From contig JBBPUQ010000006.1 of assembly GCA_038501195.1 (NCBI GenBank), positions 2,604,001-2,668,000 of the forward strand: a stretch of 64,000 nt of DNA, read 5' to 3'. The notes under the pieces were generated by a model. The model searched no databases. It saw nothing but the letters and a program-made list of their open reading frames with translations, and was not told the DNA's origin. A program made the position numbers and the translations under genes. Positions 32,564 to 46,592 of the stretch are shown here, piece by piece. Numbering within the stretch: position 1 is the stretch's first letter; each line of letters begins with the position of its first letter. The stretch comes from Nemania diffusa (taxonomy: Eukaryota > Ascomycota > Sordariomycetes > Xylariales > Xylariaceae).

Positions 32564-35500
32564 TTTAATTTTTTCTAATTAAAATGTAGCTGTTTTTAGT
32601 ATATTTTTAACTTAAACAAATTAAAATAAAAATAAATGTAACATAAGTTTTTTAATAAACTAAAAATACAGCAGTAAATATAAAAGTTAACATATAAATT
32701 AACTCAATTTTTTTAATTTCAAAACTTAATTTAATAAATTTGTTTTTTTAATTTGTTTAATTTAATAAGCAGTTTAGTTTTATGTTACTGTTTTTACTTT
32801 TTAATTTTACAAAAAACTTTATTAGCTTTTTTAATAGTTTATATATTAATTTTATACTAATTTTAACTTTGTTATTTTATAAACGCAATAAATCGAAGTT
32901 GTTTTATTAAATTGATTTATTTTTTTTATAGCTAACAATATAAATTTTTAATATTTTTTAAAGTTAAATCTTTTGTTTTTTTAATATTAAAGTTGTTACT
33001 AAAATAATCTATAACTATAATACAATTATATTCAATATTAGCTCTATATTTAAATATATTATATTTAAGTAATAGCAGTTTGTAGTAGCTAAATCAAAAA
33101 AAAAAAAAAAGCTAGCTAATAAATATAACTAATTAATTAAAAAATAAAAAAAACAATAAAAATAATTAAAAACAGAAATTATATAAAGTTTTTATTAATT
33201 TAATACATATAAGTTTGTTAAAAAACATAACTTTTAAATTGTAATAAAATAAACTAAATATTAAGTTTAAATTATTATTTAAAAACAAAAAATCGAATAT
33301 AAATGTAAAAAATATAAAAAAAACTAATTAATATTTATTATTAAAGTTTTTTAATTTAATAAAATTAAGCTTTTTTTTAATTTTGTTTTTTTTAGCAGCT
33401 TTTTTAGCTGCTTATGTTTTTTTTTCAGCTTATAAAGCAGTAAGCTATACTTTTTAGTTTTTTTTTTAAAAAAAAAAAAAAAAACATTTAAGTTTGTTTA
33501 TAATATATATTCTAGTAGCTTTTTTTAATTTATTATAAAACTACTAAATTATAAAATATTTAGTTAATACTTGATTTTTTATACTTAAAATCGCTAGTTT
33601 TTTAAAATTTGCTAATAGTGCAATAATATAAAAAATGTTTATAAAACTGCACTTTTAACTGCTTTATTAATAAAAAAAAAATAAATAAACAAAATAAATA
33701 AAAAAAAAAATATTAAATAAATATACAAAATAAGCTATTTATAACTAATTTATATTAGTTTTTATAGCTGCTTTATTATACTACATTAAGTTAAAAATAT
33801 ATACAAGCTTTGTTTAAAAGTTAATAAAAACAGTATATTAGTAATTATACTTTTTAATATTAAATATTATAATTTTAAAAACGACTTATTAAATTTATAC
33901 GTTTTATTTTTTAATAAAAAGTTTATTAAAATTGTTTAATTTAGTTATACAATATAAACTATAATACTTTTTAATTTTAACTTCAAATAATATACTAAAA
34001 TTGTAGTAAGTTTTATTAATAAACAACTTTATATAAACTTGAATTTTTATATTAACTGTTTAACTATATTTTTTTATTTTTTATATAGCAGTAAATAAAT
34101 AATGTTTTTGTTAATTAACTTATTTTTTATTGTAGCTATATAAAAGTGTAAAATTTTTAAAAAAAAACAACGTTTTAGCTTAAAAAAAGTATAAAATATT
34201 TACAAAAATATATTTTCGAAAAAATTATAGCTATTAAAACAATTTAAATAGTTAAAATTTTTCTAAATAAAACAAGTTAATAAAATATAAAAAACTATTA
34301 ATTTTATTTTTTTATAGCTTTTTTATATTGCAACATTTATTAGTTTGTAAATTTTTTATTACTATAAACATAGTTAATAAACTAGTTAGTTTTATAAAGA
34401 TTTTTTTAATTTATTTAACTAGTTTTTAAAAAAGTTTAAAATAAACTTTATTTTTTAAAATAATTTATTTTTTATTAACTTTAAATTATATTGTTTACAA
34501 AATATATATTACAAAATTATTAACTTTTTTAGTGTTTATATTTTTTTTTTTTTTTATAATGTTAGTTATTTTAAAACAGTTTTAAAAAAGTAAAGTTAAG
34601 TTTATTAAACAAGTAAAACTGCAGTACTAGTTATTATTTTGTTTTAATAAAAAAAAATAAACTATATAGTTTAAAAATAAAAAATTAAAAAAGTAAACAG
34701 TAACATTTTTTTATTAAACGGTTTAAAAATAGCAGAATATTTTTTTATATTTTACAATAAAAAAAGTAAATATAAAAAAATCAACAAAAAAAACAAGTTT
34801 TTACAAAATATTATAAATTATAAAATACTAGTAAAAACTGCTGTAACTAATATTGCAAATATTTTTAAAAATAACTTATTAAGCTTTTTTTTTTATATTT
34901 GTTTTAATAACTTTATATAAATATATATAATTTAAAAGCTTTAAAAAAACACTACTAAAAGTAAAATTATATATAAACTTTTTTATATTATAAAAAATAA
35001 AATATATTACTATTATTAACTTTAACAAAATAAGCTACAATTGTACTTAATATTTAAAAATTATATTAATTAAAAACTCAAGTTTTTTAATTTGTTATAT
35101 TATAGTTTATTTATAATTGTTTAAAAAATTATAGTTTGTTATATGTTTAAAATTTAAAAGTAAAAATAAGTAAAAGTTGTAATATTTAATATAACAATCG
35201 AAAGTTTTAATATAAATACTAAACATTTAGCAATTTTTTTTAGTTTTTTTTTTAGTTAAACTTTTACTGTAATAAAAAGTTAAAAAAACTATTAAGTTAT
35301 TTTTAATAACTATAAGTTAAATTATATTTCTATTGCTTTTAAAGTTTAAGTATACTTTTTGCTTTAATAATACTATTATAATATAAATATAAAAATAAAA
35401 TAAAAAATAAAATTAAAAAACATATTAATTTAGTAGTTATTTGTATATAATTTTAATATTTTTATTATAAATGTAGTAATAAATAAATAAAAGTATTAAA

Positions 35501-36516
35501 ATTATAAATAAATAAAAGTATAAAAATATAAATAAAAAAAATAAAAAATAGAAAAATTTTTCAAAAAGTAAAAACTAATGCAGTAAACTTAAATAAAAAA
35601 AAAAAATAAAAGCTAACAATATATTTAAATTTAATATTTTTATTTAATAACTTTTTTTTATAACTTTTTTAATATAAAATAAATAGTAAAAAAAATGTTA
35701 CTTTTTTAAATTATTAAAAAACTTTATATAATTAATTAAACTTTTTAAACATTTTTAAAAAGTTATTTGTATTATATAAAACTTTATAGCTTAATAAATA
35801 AATAAATAGCTTTTTTTAAGTTTTTTAAACAGCTTGTAATTTTTAAGCAACAATTTTATAACAGCTACTAATACTTTAGTTTATAAACTTTCTAATTTAT
35901 ATATAAATTATTGTTTAATTAACTGCTTAATTTAACTCTTTTAAATCAAATTAAACTTTTAAAAATAGTTATATCTGCTTATTTATTAGTATATAAAGTT
36001 TGCTACTTTTATTAGTTGCTTTTTTTTTTTTGTTGAAATTTTAGCTGCTTTTAACAAATTTTAACTATAATACAACACTTTTTTAGTTTATATTTTTTTT
36101 ATTTATATAATTTTCTTTTTTAAATTAACAAATTTTTCAAGTTTTTAATAATTTTTTTTTAATATTTTTTTTTTAATAATTTTTATAATTTATTTACACT
36201 TTTTTTATAAAATTAAAAAATATACAACATTATTATATTTATTAAAAGTTACTACTTTTATATTTAAAACTAATATTTTGTTTTATTACTAAATCAAAAA
36301 GTTTTTAGTTTTTACTATTTTAATTATTAGTTTAAACTATAAAAGTTCAATAGTTTAAATATAATTAATATAGTATAACTTATTAATAAAAAAATCCATA
36401 AAATAAATTTTTTTAATATTTAATATATTATAAATATTTAAAAAACTTATTAATTTTTAGCTTTTTTAACTAACTACATTATATTTTAAATTTTAATATA
36501 TTTTTAGTTTAAAATT

Positions 36517-36786
36517 TTACATAATATTACTAAAAGTTGTTATATTTATTAAAAAATATACTTTAACATTTTTAAAAACTTTAATACTTTTTAGTTTATT
36601 TTTATAACTATTAACAAAATTTTTAATCGAAACATTATTTTTTATATTCTTTATATTAAAACAAATTAAACTAGTTTTTAAAGCAAATATATTTTTAGCT
36701 TTATATACAATTGTTATAGAACTAAAAACTTTTATATTTAATAATTTGGCATTTTTAACGCAATATTTTATAAGTTCTATAAACAC
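36517..36786 (-). pseudogene. RIP-degenerated coding remnant in the element interior
   Basis: The only frame above 80 codons in the AT-rich interior (89 codons). It is extremely rich in Lys, Asn and Ile, as expected if Glu and Asp codons had been changed by G to A mutation on the coding strand. Not identifiable; it may also be chance. Confidence 0.25.
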
Positions 36787-39700
36787 TACTTTATTTGTTT
36801 TAAAATATACAATAAAACTAATATATAACTATTTTTTAAATATATTTTAATTTTTAGTTTTATTAGTAATATTTGCAGCAATTACAAATTTACTATTTAA
36901 AAAGCTCACTATACTTAATATTATAACAATTTAACAATTAATTAATTTAAAACAAACAAATAAACTATTAAACTTAAATTATATATTTGTTTTAATAATA
37001 GCACTGTTAAATTTATTATTTTTTTTTTTATAGCTTATAAATTAACTTAAATATAAATTAAAAGTTCAACTAATAAAAAAAAATAGTTAAATTAATAAAA
37101 AGCTATTTTATTTATATATATTAAAAATTTTCAGCTTTTTATACTTGCAATGCTTTAAATATTTTTGTAAACATAATATATGCTAATTTTTAAATTAAAA
37201 ACTTTATTTTTTATTATTAATATTAAACTACTAAATTAATAAAAAATAAACTTAGTATATAAAATATAAAAAAAAAAATCGCAAAATAACTAAATACTAG
37301 CTTTATATATTGCTAAAAAATCTATTGATTTTATTATAATAATATTTTATATAAAATCTTTATTATTTAAATTTTGTTTTTTTTTTTAAATATTTAAAAG
37401 CTTTTAATTATTTTATAACTTAATAATTATAGCTTTAAACTTTTTAGTTTTTAATCGAACTGCTATTCGTTTAATAATTAGTTCTTTTTTTTTTTTGTTA
37501 TTTATATTTAAAGCTTTATTTAAATTATTTACTAGTTTAAAATTATCAATAACTTTTTTTATAGTTTATATATTTTTATATATATTTATAAATTTTTAAT
37601 AACTTTTGTTATTTTTAATAAACTTTTTAAGTTTATTTATATAAAAAGTACTTTTAAATTTAATATTATTTATATTTTTAAATTTATATTTATTTTTTTT
37701 AAAAATTTCTTTAATTTAATAAAAACTATACTATTTATAAAATAACTTTTTACTATTATTTATATTAATTTTAAACTTTTTATTATATAAAAATACTAAT
37801 ATATTTATTTATAAACAGTTTTTAATTTTATAAATGTTATATTAATTTTTAGCTTTTATTTATTTTTGCTTTTTTTAAATAATAATTTAATAAACTTTGT
37901 TAATATTTTTTTACTAGTGCTTTAATTAATAAACTTATATAATAATTATATTTTTAATACTTTTAATTTCGTTTTAATTTAAAACTTTTTATAAAAAAAT
38001 AATATTTTTAATAAATATAATAAACAATTTTTTATAAATTAGCTTATATATATTACATTTATAATATTTAATAAAAATACAATTAAATTAAACAATTATA
38101 TTTAAATAGTTTATTTAACTTTTTTTAGTACTTTTTATTAACTTTATTAAACTTGTTTTTAAAAAAACATGTTTTTTTTTAATAAGTTTCTGCGATTGTA
38201 AATAGTATATTAAACTAAGAATTAATTTATACTTTATTTTTATAGCAGCTTTTTTAACTTTTTTTTTAAACTTTAAGCTATTATTATATTTTAACTTAAT
38301 TAAAACATTATATTGTTTAAAAATTTTATAATTTAAAAACTTATAAATATTTTTAATAGTTTAATTTTTTAAAGCTTTAGTTTTAATATACTTTAAAAAC
38401 TTGCAGCAAGCTTTAACGATATACTTTTTTTTATTTTACAAAAGTATTATTTAAATATTTATAATTTAAAAAACTAAAAAATTTATAAACATATTTTAAT
38501 AGTATTTTTTTTTAAACTTACTTTTTTAAAATTTTTAATATATAGTATACAATTTAATTATTTTATAAACGTTATTATAAAGTCTTTTTTAATAGTACTA
38601 TTAAACAATTTGTTAAATAGTTTTTTTTTTTTTTTAATATATAAAGCTATTATAACAAGCTTATATTATTTGCTTTTAAAACTTTTTAGTATTTAATATT
38701 TAACAAAATAAATATTTTGAAGTTGTTTTTTTTTATAGTTTGCTATTTTAAAAAAAGTACTTTATAGTTTGCTTTTTAAAACTAGTTTTATATTAAATAC
38801 TAATTATTTTTAAAAAATATTATAAACTAATTAAAAAATAAACTATAACAAAACTTTATTAACTTTATTTTTTTGCAAGTTTAAATATTACTTTATATAA
38901 TTTTATACTTTTTAATAAGTAGTATTTATATTACTTTATATTTTTTATATTAACTAGAGCTACATTTGCAAACTAAGCTTTTTTTTCATTTTTTATTAAA
39001 GTTAAATTATAACTTTTTTAAAAGTTTTATTAATTTAACAATATAAAATTGTTAATATAAATTTATATAACATTAAATTAAATATTAATAAAATTATTAA
39101 TATTGCTTTTTTATTTGTTGTTTTTTTTGTTTAAAAGTTTTAGTAGCTTTTTTAACAAGTTATTTATTGTAATATACTTTTTTTTAACAACATAATACAT
39201 TTTAAAATCAAACATTTTAATATAAACAATTTACTATGTTAAAGTTGTATTAAATAAAACAAAAAAGCTATTATTAAATTAAACTATTAATACTTTAGTA
39301 TTAGTTTTTAAATAAAAATAAACTTTATAGAAATAATTATATAAATGTTTTAGTATTTTTATTATAACTAAATATTTTTTTTTAGTAATATTATAGTTTA
39401 GTTTTAAACTTTTTTAACACTTTAATTTATATTAAACTAACTTAACTATATTATTAATTAATTAAATTAAAATAAATTTTTATTTTTTATTAAAAGCATT
39501 TGTTTTAACTTATATAAAACTGTTTTTATAATTAATTATAACAAAAATAAAAACATTAATTAAAACATTTTTGAAAGTTTATATAGTTTTATATTAAATT
39601 AAACTTTATATAAAAGTAATGTTTTTTTAAATTAATATAATTAAAAATAAAGCAATAATTAAATAACTTTTAATTTAAATATAGTAATATACTATAACAT

Positions 39701-42700
39701 TTAAAAAAAACTTTATATATAAAAAAATAATACATTTAAACTATTTTACAATTTTAATTATTTTAACTTTTACTAGTTTTTAGCTATAAGTACTATATAT
39801 ATAGTTTATAATTTTTACTAAAAATTAATATTATTTATTTTTAGTACTATTAACAGTTAAACTAGCTAATTTAAAATTAAATAATATAATATTAATGTTT
39901 TTAATATATTTTATTATAAATTATTAAATATTTAAAATAATTTTTTAATTTTTGTAGCAAATAGTAAAACTTTTAATAGCAATATTATTAAAAAAAAGTT
40001 TGTATTTATAAAATAAAATATTATATAAAACTTTCAACAGAACTTTTAAAAAATAAACAATAAAGTTAATATAATTTTAAAACAAAATAATTATTTATAA
40101 AGTTTTTAAAAGTATAAAAAAAGCAGTATATATATAATTATATTTATTTAAAAATATTTAATTGTAACTAAAAAATAAATTAACAATTAACAAAATTTTA
40201 TATATAGCAAAATTTTTAACAAACTTATTATAACTTTTAAAAAAACTAGTATTTTTTATAAAAATATTATTTAATTTAATAATTAAATTAATTAATTAAA
40301 GCTTTTTATTTGTTTTTTTAATAATAAACTAAATATTATAATAAAAAAAATAAAACTTTTTTAATATTTTATTTTTTAGTTGTATTTTAAATATTTTAAT
40401 AACTTTTTTTTTTAATAAAACAAAAATTAAAATTTTTTTTGTTTGTTAAATTTTATAAAAAACTGTTTTAATTATATATAAAAATATAACTTTATTTTTA
40501 AATTTATTTATTTTTAAAAAGTTTTAAACTAGTACTATTTTTTATTTAAATAGAACTTTTAATAATATTGCTTTTTTTAGCTTTATAAACTTTATATTTT
40601 TTAAATTTTTTATAAACTTTTGTATTTTTTTTAATGTTAATTTAGTATTTTTTGCTACTTTAACAAACTTGGGCTAAATTTAAATAAACACTTTTAAAAA
40701 TAAAAACTAAATAAACAAGTTATAATTTAAAAATTTTAGTTTTTTTAGCGCTAATATAAGTACTAATTAGCTAATACAATTGCTGCTTTTTTATAAAATA
40801 CTAAAATTAATATTTTAAAAATATATATTATTAATATATAATTTTTAATTATATATATATTTATTTAAATTAAATAACTTGTTTTTTTTTTAATTAATTA
40901 GTACTTTTTTTTTTAATACTAACTTTTTTTAATTGTAAAATTTTAGTAGTATAAATTTATTAAATAAAACATTATTTTAAAAATTTATTTTTTTTGTTTT
41001 ATTTTTATATATTATATTAATATTAAAAATATTGTTTTTTAAAATATTAATACTATAATTAACAAATTTATTTTATACAGCTTATAGTTTTACTGTTTTA
41101 ACTTTTTGTAAAACTGTTTAAATTATTACTTTTATAATACTAACAAAATTTTCGTTTAAAAAACTTATTAAAACTTTTTTATTATTATTAAAACTAAAAT
41201 TTTTAAAATATATAAAGTTATTAAAATTAACATTTTTTTTATATAAATTATTGTTTAAAGTTATATAAAAATTTTTCAGAATTAATAATAAAAAATAAAA
41301 TAATATATAATTTTTTAATAATAACTATTGTTTATTTATTTAATAAAATAATATTTTATATTTATTTATATAAAAATTTAGTTAATTTTTGTAAAAATTA
41401 ATAATAAATTAACTTATAATTTATAAAAAGCTTTTTTTGCTATTTATTTAACTTTTTAGTAAATAAATAGTGTTTAGTTTTTTAATATATTAACAATATT
41501 AGCAATATTAACACAGGAATTTTTTTTTAACAAAAAAACAAAAACAAAAATATAAGTACTACTAAATTGCATATTATATATATAATACTTTTTGTTATAG
41601 TATAAAAATATCTATATATATATAATAAAATTTATATTTAATAAAAATAAAAAAGTTATATTTTTTAATTTAATAATATATAAAGCTAAATTAATACTTT
41701 TTTTTATTAAATAAACTTAAATTTTAATAATTTTTTTACAAATAATACAAAATAACTTTTTAATAAACTTTTTTTAAATTAAGTTAATTTTTTATATTAG
41801 TAATTAATATTTAATAATATATTTGTTTATTAAAATATTTAATTAAATTTTAATATTAATAATTATAGTAATAAGTTTGTTAATATTATTATAACTTATA
41901 ACTATTGTAAATTTAAAGCAAAACTTAATAAAATTTTCGATTGTTTTTAAAAATATAAACATTAAATAAACTATAATAACTAGTATTTTTTAAAAAAACT
42001 TTTAATTTATATATAATTAATTTAATTTTACTATTGCAACTATAATATATAAATAATCAAGTTTATTAATATTACTATTAAAGTTTAATGTTTTAGTTTT
42101 TAAAGCAATTTTAATTACATTTAATTTTTAGTTTTAATAATTTACTTATATAAATATAAAAAAGCTTTATTAATTTAAATCAAACAAAACTATTGCTATT
42201 ATATTTATAAAAAGTTTTTTATTAAATTATAAATTAATAAAATATAAAATTTTACTTAATAAAATATTAATTATTTCAATTTTTGAACTTTTTAAGTTTT
42301 AATATAGTTGTTTAATTTTTTATAACAAAATTTTAACAAATTTAAAAGTTTTTATAACTATATTTTTAATTATAAAGTTTATTTTTTTATTAAATATGTT
42401 TTTAATTTTTTTAAACTAAATATACTTAATTAATTTTTATATATTTTTAATAAAAAAAACAAATATTGCACTAAATATTTTAAAGCTTTTTTAACTAAGT
42501 TTTATATTTATTTTAATAAAGTTTTAAACTTAGTTAATAGTGTTATTATTTTAAGTTAATAAAATGTTTTAATTAATATTAATAATATTACTGTTATTAC
42601 TTTTTTTTTGTTTAAATAATTTTATATATTTAATAATAGCTATATTAGCTTATAAAATATTAATATTTAAAAAGTTTTTATTAAAAACATATTTGATATA

Positions 42701-45459
42701 TTTTTTAATATTATTTTTATTATAATATATAATTTAAAAATATTTATTTAATAAACTTTTATTTATAAAATATTTAACTGTTATAAAGCTTTTTTTAGCT
42801 ATATATATAACAGTATTTATTATATTAACTTTTTTTATTTTTAATAAATTAAGTTTTATATTTATAACATTAATTATTTAAAAGTTATATAAAATTATAA
42901 CTGTTAATAAAACTTAATTAATTTTTTTAATTTAGTAATTATAATATTTTTGTTTAAATTTTTTATTAAATTTAATAATTTTTTTAAATATAAACTAATA
43001 ATATACTTTTTAAACTAAATAAATATTTTTACTAAAACAAAAAGTATAAATTTATTTAAAAGTTTTTTTAATAATACTTTTGCTATTTTTTTTAGCTTTT
43101 TATATTATATTTAAAAAAAGTAGTAAAATTTTTTATAAAATTAAAAAAGTTTTATTTTTTAAGTATTATTTTTAGTTATAATAAATAATATTTTTTTTAT
43201 TTATTACTTATACCTATTTGTAGTTTTTAAAATAATGCTTTAATTTGCTATAAATATAACAGTTAATATTGTTTAAGCTTTAGTTTGCTTTATATTTTTT
43301 TCGGCTTAATTGCTTTTTATTACTTTTTAATTTAAAACTAGTTATAGCAAAAACATTTAAAGTTAAATTAACAAATAAAACTTTTTACAATTAAAAATTT
43401 AACTATTATAATAAAAAACTTAGTTAATATAAATAATAAAAAAGCTATTTATATAATTATATAACAAAAACATTTAAAAAAAATGCTTAATTGTTTTAAC
43501 TTTAAAAAATAATAAACTAAAAAAAAGCTAGTTTGTTTTTAATTTTAGCTTTTTTTTTTTTTATTAGTTTTATTTTTTAAATTGTAATTTTTATTTTTTT
43601 TAATTGCTTTATAACAAAATTAACTTTGTTGTTAAACTAGTTTTTAAATATAACAGTAGATTTTTTTTGTTACAAAATTATAAACTTGTTATTTATTACA
43701 ATTTATTATTAAAACTAAATAGCTTTAAATAGTGTTTAAACTGCAAAAAATGCTAAAGTATAGTAGTTTTATTAAAAAAACTATTAATTATACAAGTTTT
43801 TATTATATATATACTATATAGCTTTTATGTTTTTAGTTTTAATATTATAATAATTTAGCTTAAATATTATAATAGTTTATTTTATTAATTCAAACTATAA
43901 TTAGTTATAAATTATAATATATAAAAAGTTATAGTTTATTTAAAAGCTAATTATAATATGTTTTAATATAAACTTTTTAATACTTTTAAACAGCTTATAA
44001 GTAAAAATTTTATTATTAAAAGTTTTTTTTGTTTTTTTTATTTCTTTTATAAAAATGCAGTATTTTTTAAAGTATAACTTTATACTTTTAATAGTATTTT
44101 TTTTTAGTTTTAATTTATACTTTTTTAATAAAGTTAGTAAAAAGTATTACTGTTTAAAGTTGCTATAATTAAACGTTAGTTTAAATTTTTACTTAGTTTT
44201 TAATTAAATATTAATATTTTTAATGTATTTGTAAATAATTTTTATTTACTGTTTTAACTATATATAAATAAATAACTGTTTAACTAAGAACTAAATAAAA
44301 ATTTTTTAAACTATAAACAGTATTTTAAGCTGTTTTAACTAATTAGTAACAGTATTTTTATTAAATAATAAGTAAAAAAATATCTTTAAGTTAAAAAAAT
44401 TTAGTAAAATTATATAAGTAGTATTTTTTATATTTTTAGTAATTGAAGCTATAGCAGTTGTAGCAATAATACTACTATTATTAAATACTTTTGTACTAAA
44501 GCTTTAAATAATAAAACTAAAGTTAATATTGTTACTAAAGCTAAATTAGCAAAATGTTTTAATAAATTTGCTTAAATTTAATAATATAAATATAATAAAA
44601 ATATAAATTTATAAAATAACAAATAAAAAAATGTTTGATTTAAACAAATATAACAATATTACTAAAGTAATAAATAATTATTTAAATATATACAAAACTA
44701 TAAAATTAAAAAGTAGCAAAAGTGTTTAAATATAATAGCAGTTTTAAGCAGTTTAATAATTACAACTTAATAAACTATTAAAAAATAATAAACTTTTTAT
44801 ATTTTAATAAATTAATCTGATTTTTTTATTGTTTTATTAAATAATGTAACTAATGTTAATTTACTAATAATTAACTTGTACTTTTGTTTATTAATACACT
44901 TTTTTAAATTTAAAGTATATTTATATTTTAAAGCTATTATTTTGTATTAATAGCTTGTTACTACTACTTACTTATTTAGCTAATTATAATTTTTATTTTT
45001 AATTTATATATTTGTAGTTATAATATAGTTTTTATAGTTTAATATAGCAAAACTATATTTTAGCTTAATATACTAAAACATAACTAACTTTTTTTTGCTT
45101 CAATTTTAAAAATACTATTTTTTATATTAAGCTTTATATTTAACAGTAACTTAATACTAGTTATAACTTTTACAGCAATAAAAATAGTTTTAAAAACTTA
45201 AACTAAAACATTTAATTTTTAATATAACTAAAGTAAAAATATTAAATATTTTTTAGTTTTTACAAATATATTTTCAAAACTATTACTTTTGTTAAAAATT
45301 TTATTAATTTAAGCTTTAAAAAACTAAGTATAATAAAAAAAATAGTATTAGTTTTATTGTTTATAATATTTTGTTTTTATTTTTTTTTTTCTATTAACTA
45401 AAGCTTTAGTTTTAAAATTTAATAGTTAATATAATATAAAGCTTTATTAAAAACATTAA

Positions 45460-45729
45460 TAAAACAAAGTATATAACATATATTATATACTTTAAAAAAC
45501 TAATTACAGTTATATAAATTATTTCTAAAGATTTAAAGCTTAAAAAAATAGTAAATAAATAATACAAATATATATTTAAGTATAACGGACTTCCGAAAAG
45601 AGCTGCATAAAAAGCGTACTAACTTTTTTTAACTAGTATAAGCTAACTATTTTAAATAAAAAAAAAAAAAAACTAAATCTTAATGACTTAATCAACTTAA
45701 CCCTTATATGGTTAAGCTACTCACACCGT
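45460..45729 (+). repeat. Right terminal repeat (LTR-like) of the 13.4-kb element
   Basis: Partner of 32294-32563. Its inner (5') half is AT-converted and its outer ~140 bp keep G and C, the mirror image of the left copy. It abuts the UstYa intron remnant (45730-45737). Confidence 0.88.
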
Positions 45730-45734
45730 CTTAT
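45730..45734. repeat. Candidate right target-site duplication (CTTAT)
   Basis: Matches CTTAC at 32289-32293 except for the last base (C/T). It lies within the first eight bases of the split intron, read on the minus strand. Confidence 0.55.
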
Positions 45735-45737
45735 TAC

Positions 45738-46592
45738 TTTGATGCATGTTGCTATGAATCCCGTTTAATACGTACTCCTCTAGGTAGAATGACATTTGTA
45801 TATGGTCCTAATAATCCAAAGTTAGCGAATATTGTTGGCCGAAAACTAATAAGTCTCAAAACGAACCAAACAATGAAGAGTATGGAACATATCAAGCCTT
45901 AGCACATGTCAGCGTTGATTGTGACGTATTGCTTCTTAGAGGAACGATCCTACCCCCCAAGATAGCCTCCCCATTGGTTGTTCCAGTATTCGGTATAGTC
46001 ATCGCCCCAGGCCTCTTTTGCTTCCTCGTCGGTTAATAGAAAATAGCGCTCTATTAGATCGTTAGATACAAGCAGTGAGCACGTCTAAGAAATCTCACTA
46101 TGCGAAAGCTCCTCCCAAGCTGCATCCACCTTAGGACCTGAGCCGATGTATCTCCAGCTCGGAGATTCAGGAGGTATGTACTCTCCATTCTGTGGGTCAA
46201 AACGCGGACTCCCTGTGAATATTTTCTGTTGTATACTGGCAGCGACTCGTGCTGGGCCTAGTAATCTAGTGTTACCATATGCTATTCATTTACTATTCAG
46301 AGGAAAAGAAATGTCTTCTCATACCAAAGTCACTAGAGTATCCGGAAGAAAGCGCGCCTAAAGAATTCCTCGCTTGGATTCTTAGTATCGCGAAGGTTGT
46401 GATTGCAATTGCCATAATTATGGAAATAGTCCAAGAGAACCCTAAAATAAGCCACAGACCTTTCGTCCCCAAATGATGGTTTCGCAAGGTTCTCCATCGT
46501 AAGTGATGAGTATCGTCGTTATGTGACGTATTATCGAACTCATGAAACAGAGATCTCTCATCTTCATCATGGATTCTCGAGTACTTAGACAT
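45738..46592 (-). pseudogene. UstYa-family (DUF3328) oxidase gene, exons 1-5
   Basis: Minus-strand exons are 46592-46325, 46257-46099, 46050-45954, 45897-45867 and 45807-45738, with introns of 67, 48, 56 and 59 nt that all keep frame. With the exon at 31990-32225 they total 286 codons plus stop, a normal length for the family. Residues ~45-70 are a membrane anchor. RFDPQNGEYIPPESPSWRY and GPKVDAAWEEL are family signatures, the first HxxHC is HTLHC at 180-184, and WGDDYTEYWNNQWGGYLGG precedes it. Exon 5 ends just after the first His of the second HxxHC; the rest of that motif is beyond the transposon. UstYa proteins perform oxidative reactions such as cyclisation on ribosomal peptides and other metabolites. 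All exons are free of stops. Confidence 0.87.

Larger units (their letters stand above)
32294..45729 (+). mobile_element. 13.4-kb RIP-degenerated element with 270-bp direct terminal repeats (LTR-type)
   Basis: Direct repeats at 32294-32563 and 45460-45729 bound an interior that is almost pure A/T with residual C and G mostly in AGCT, GCT and AAC words. No coding capacity survives. The element sits inside an intron of the UstYa gene and is flanked by CTTAC/CTTAT. Repeats begin with TG but end in GT rather than the canonical CA, so the family is uncertain. A TATAAAAAG word in the repeat (32440-32448) suggests transcription on the plus strand. At 13.4 kb it is larger than most Ty1/copia or Ty3/gypsy elements, so nested insertions or extra cargo are likely. 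The 32.4-45.7 kb AT-rich block of the window is this element. Confidence 0.82.

Noticed and set aside
45708..45902. 64-codon plus-strand frame
   Set aside because: It is antisense to UstYa exons 4-5 and runs into the transposon LTR.
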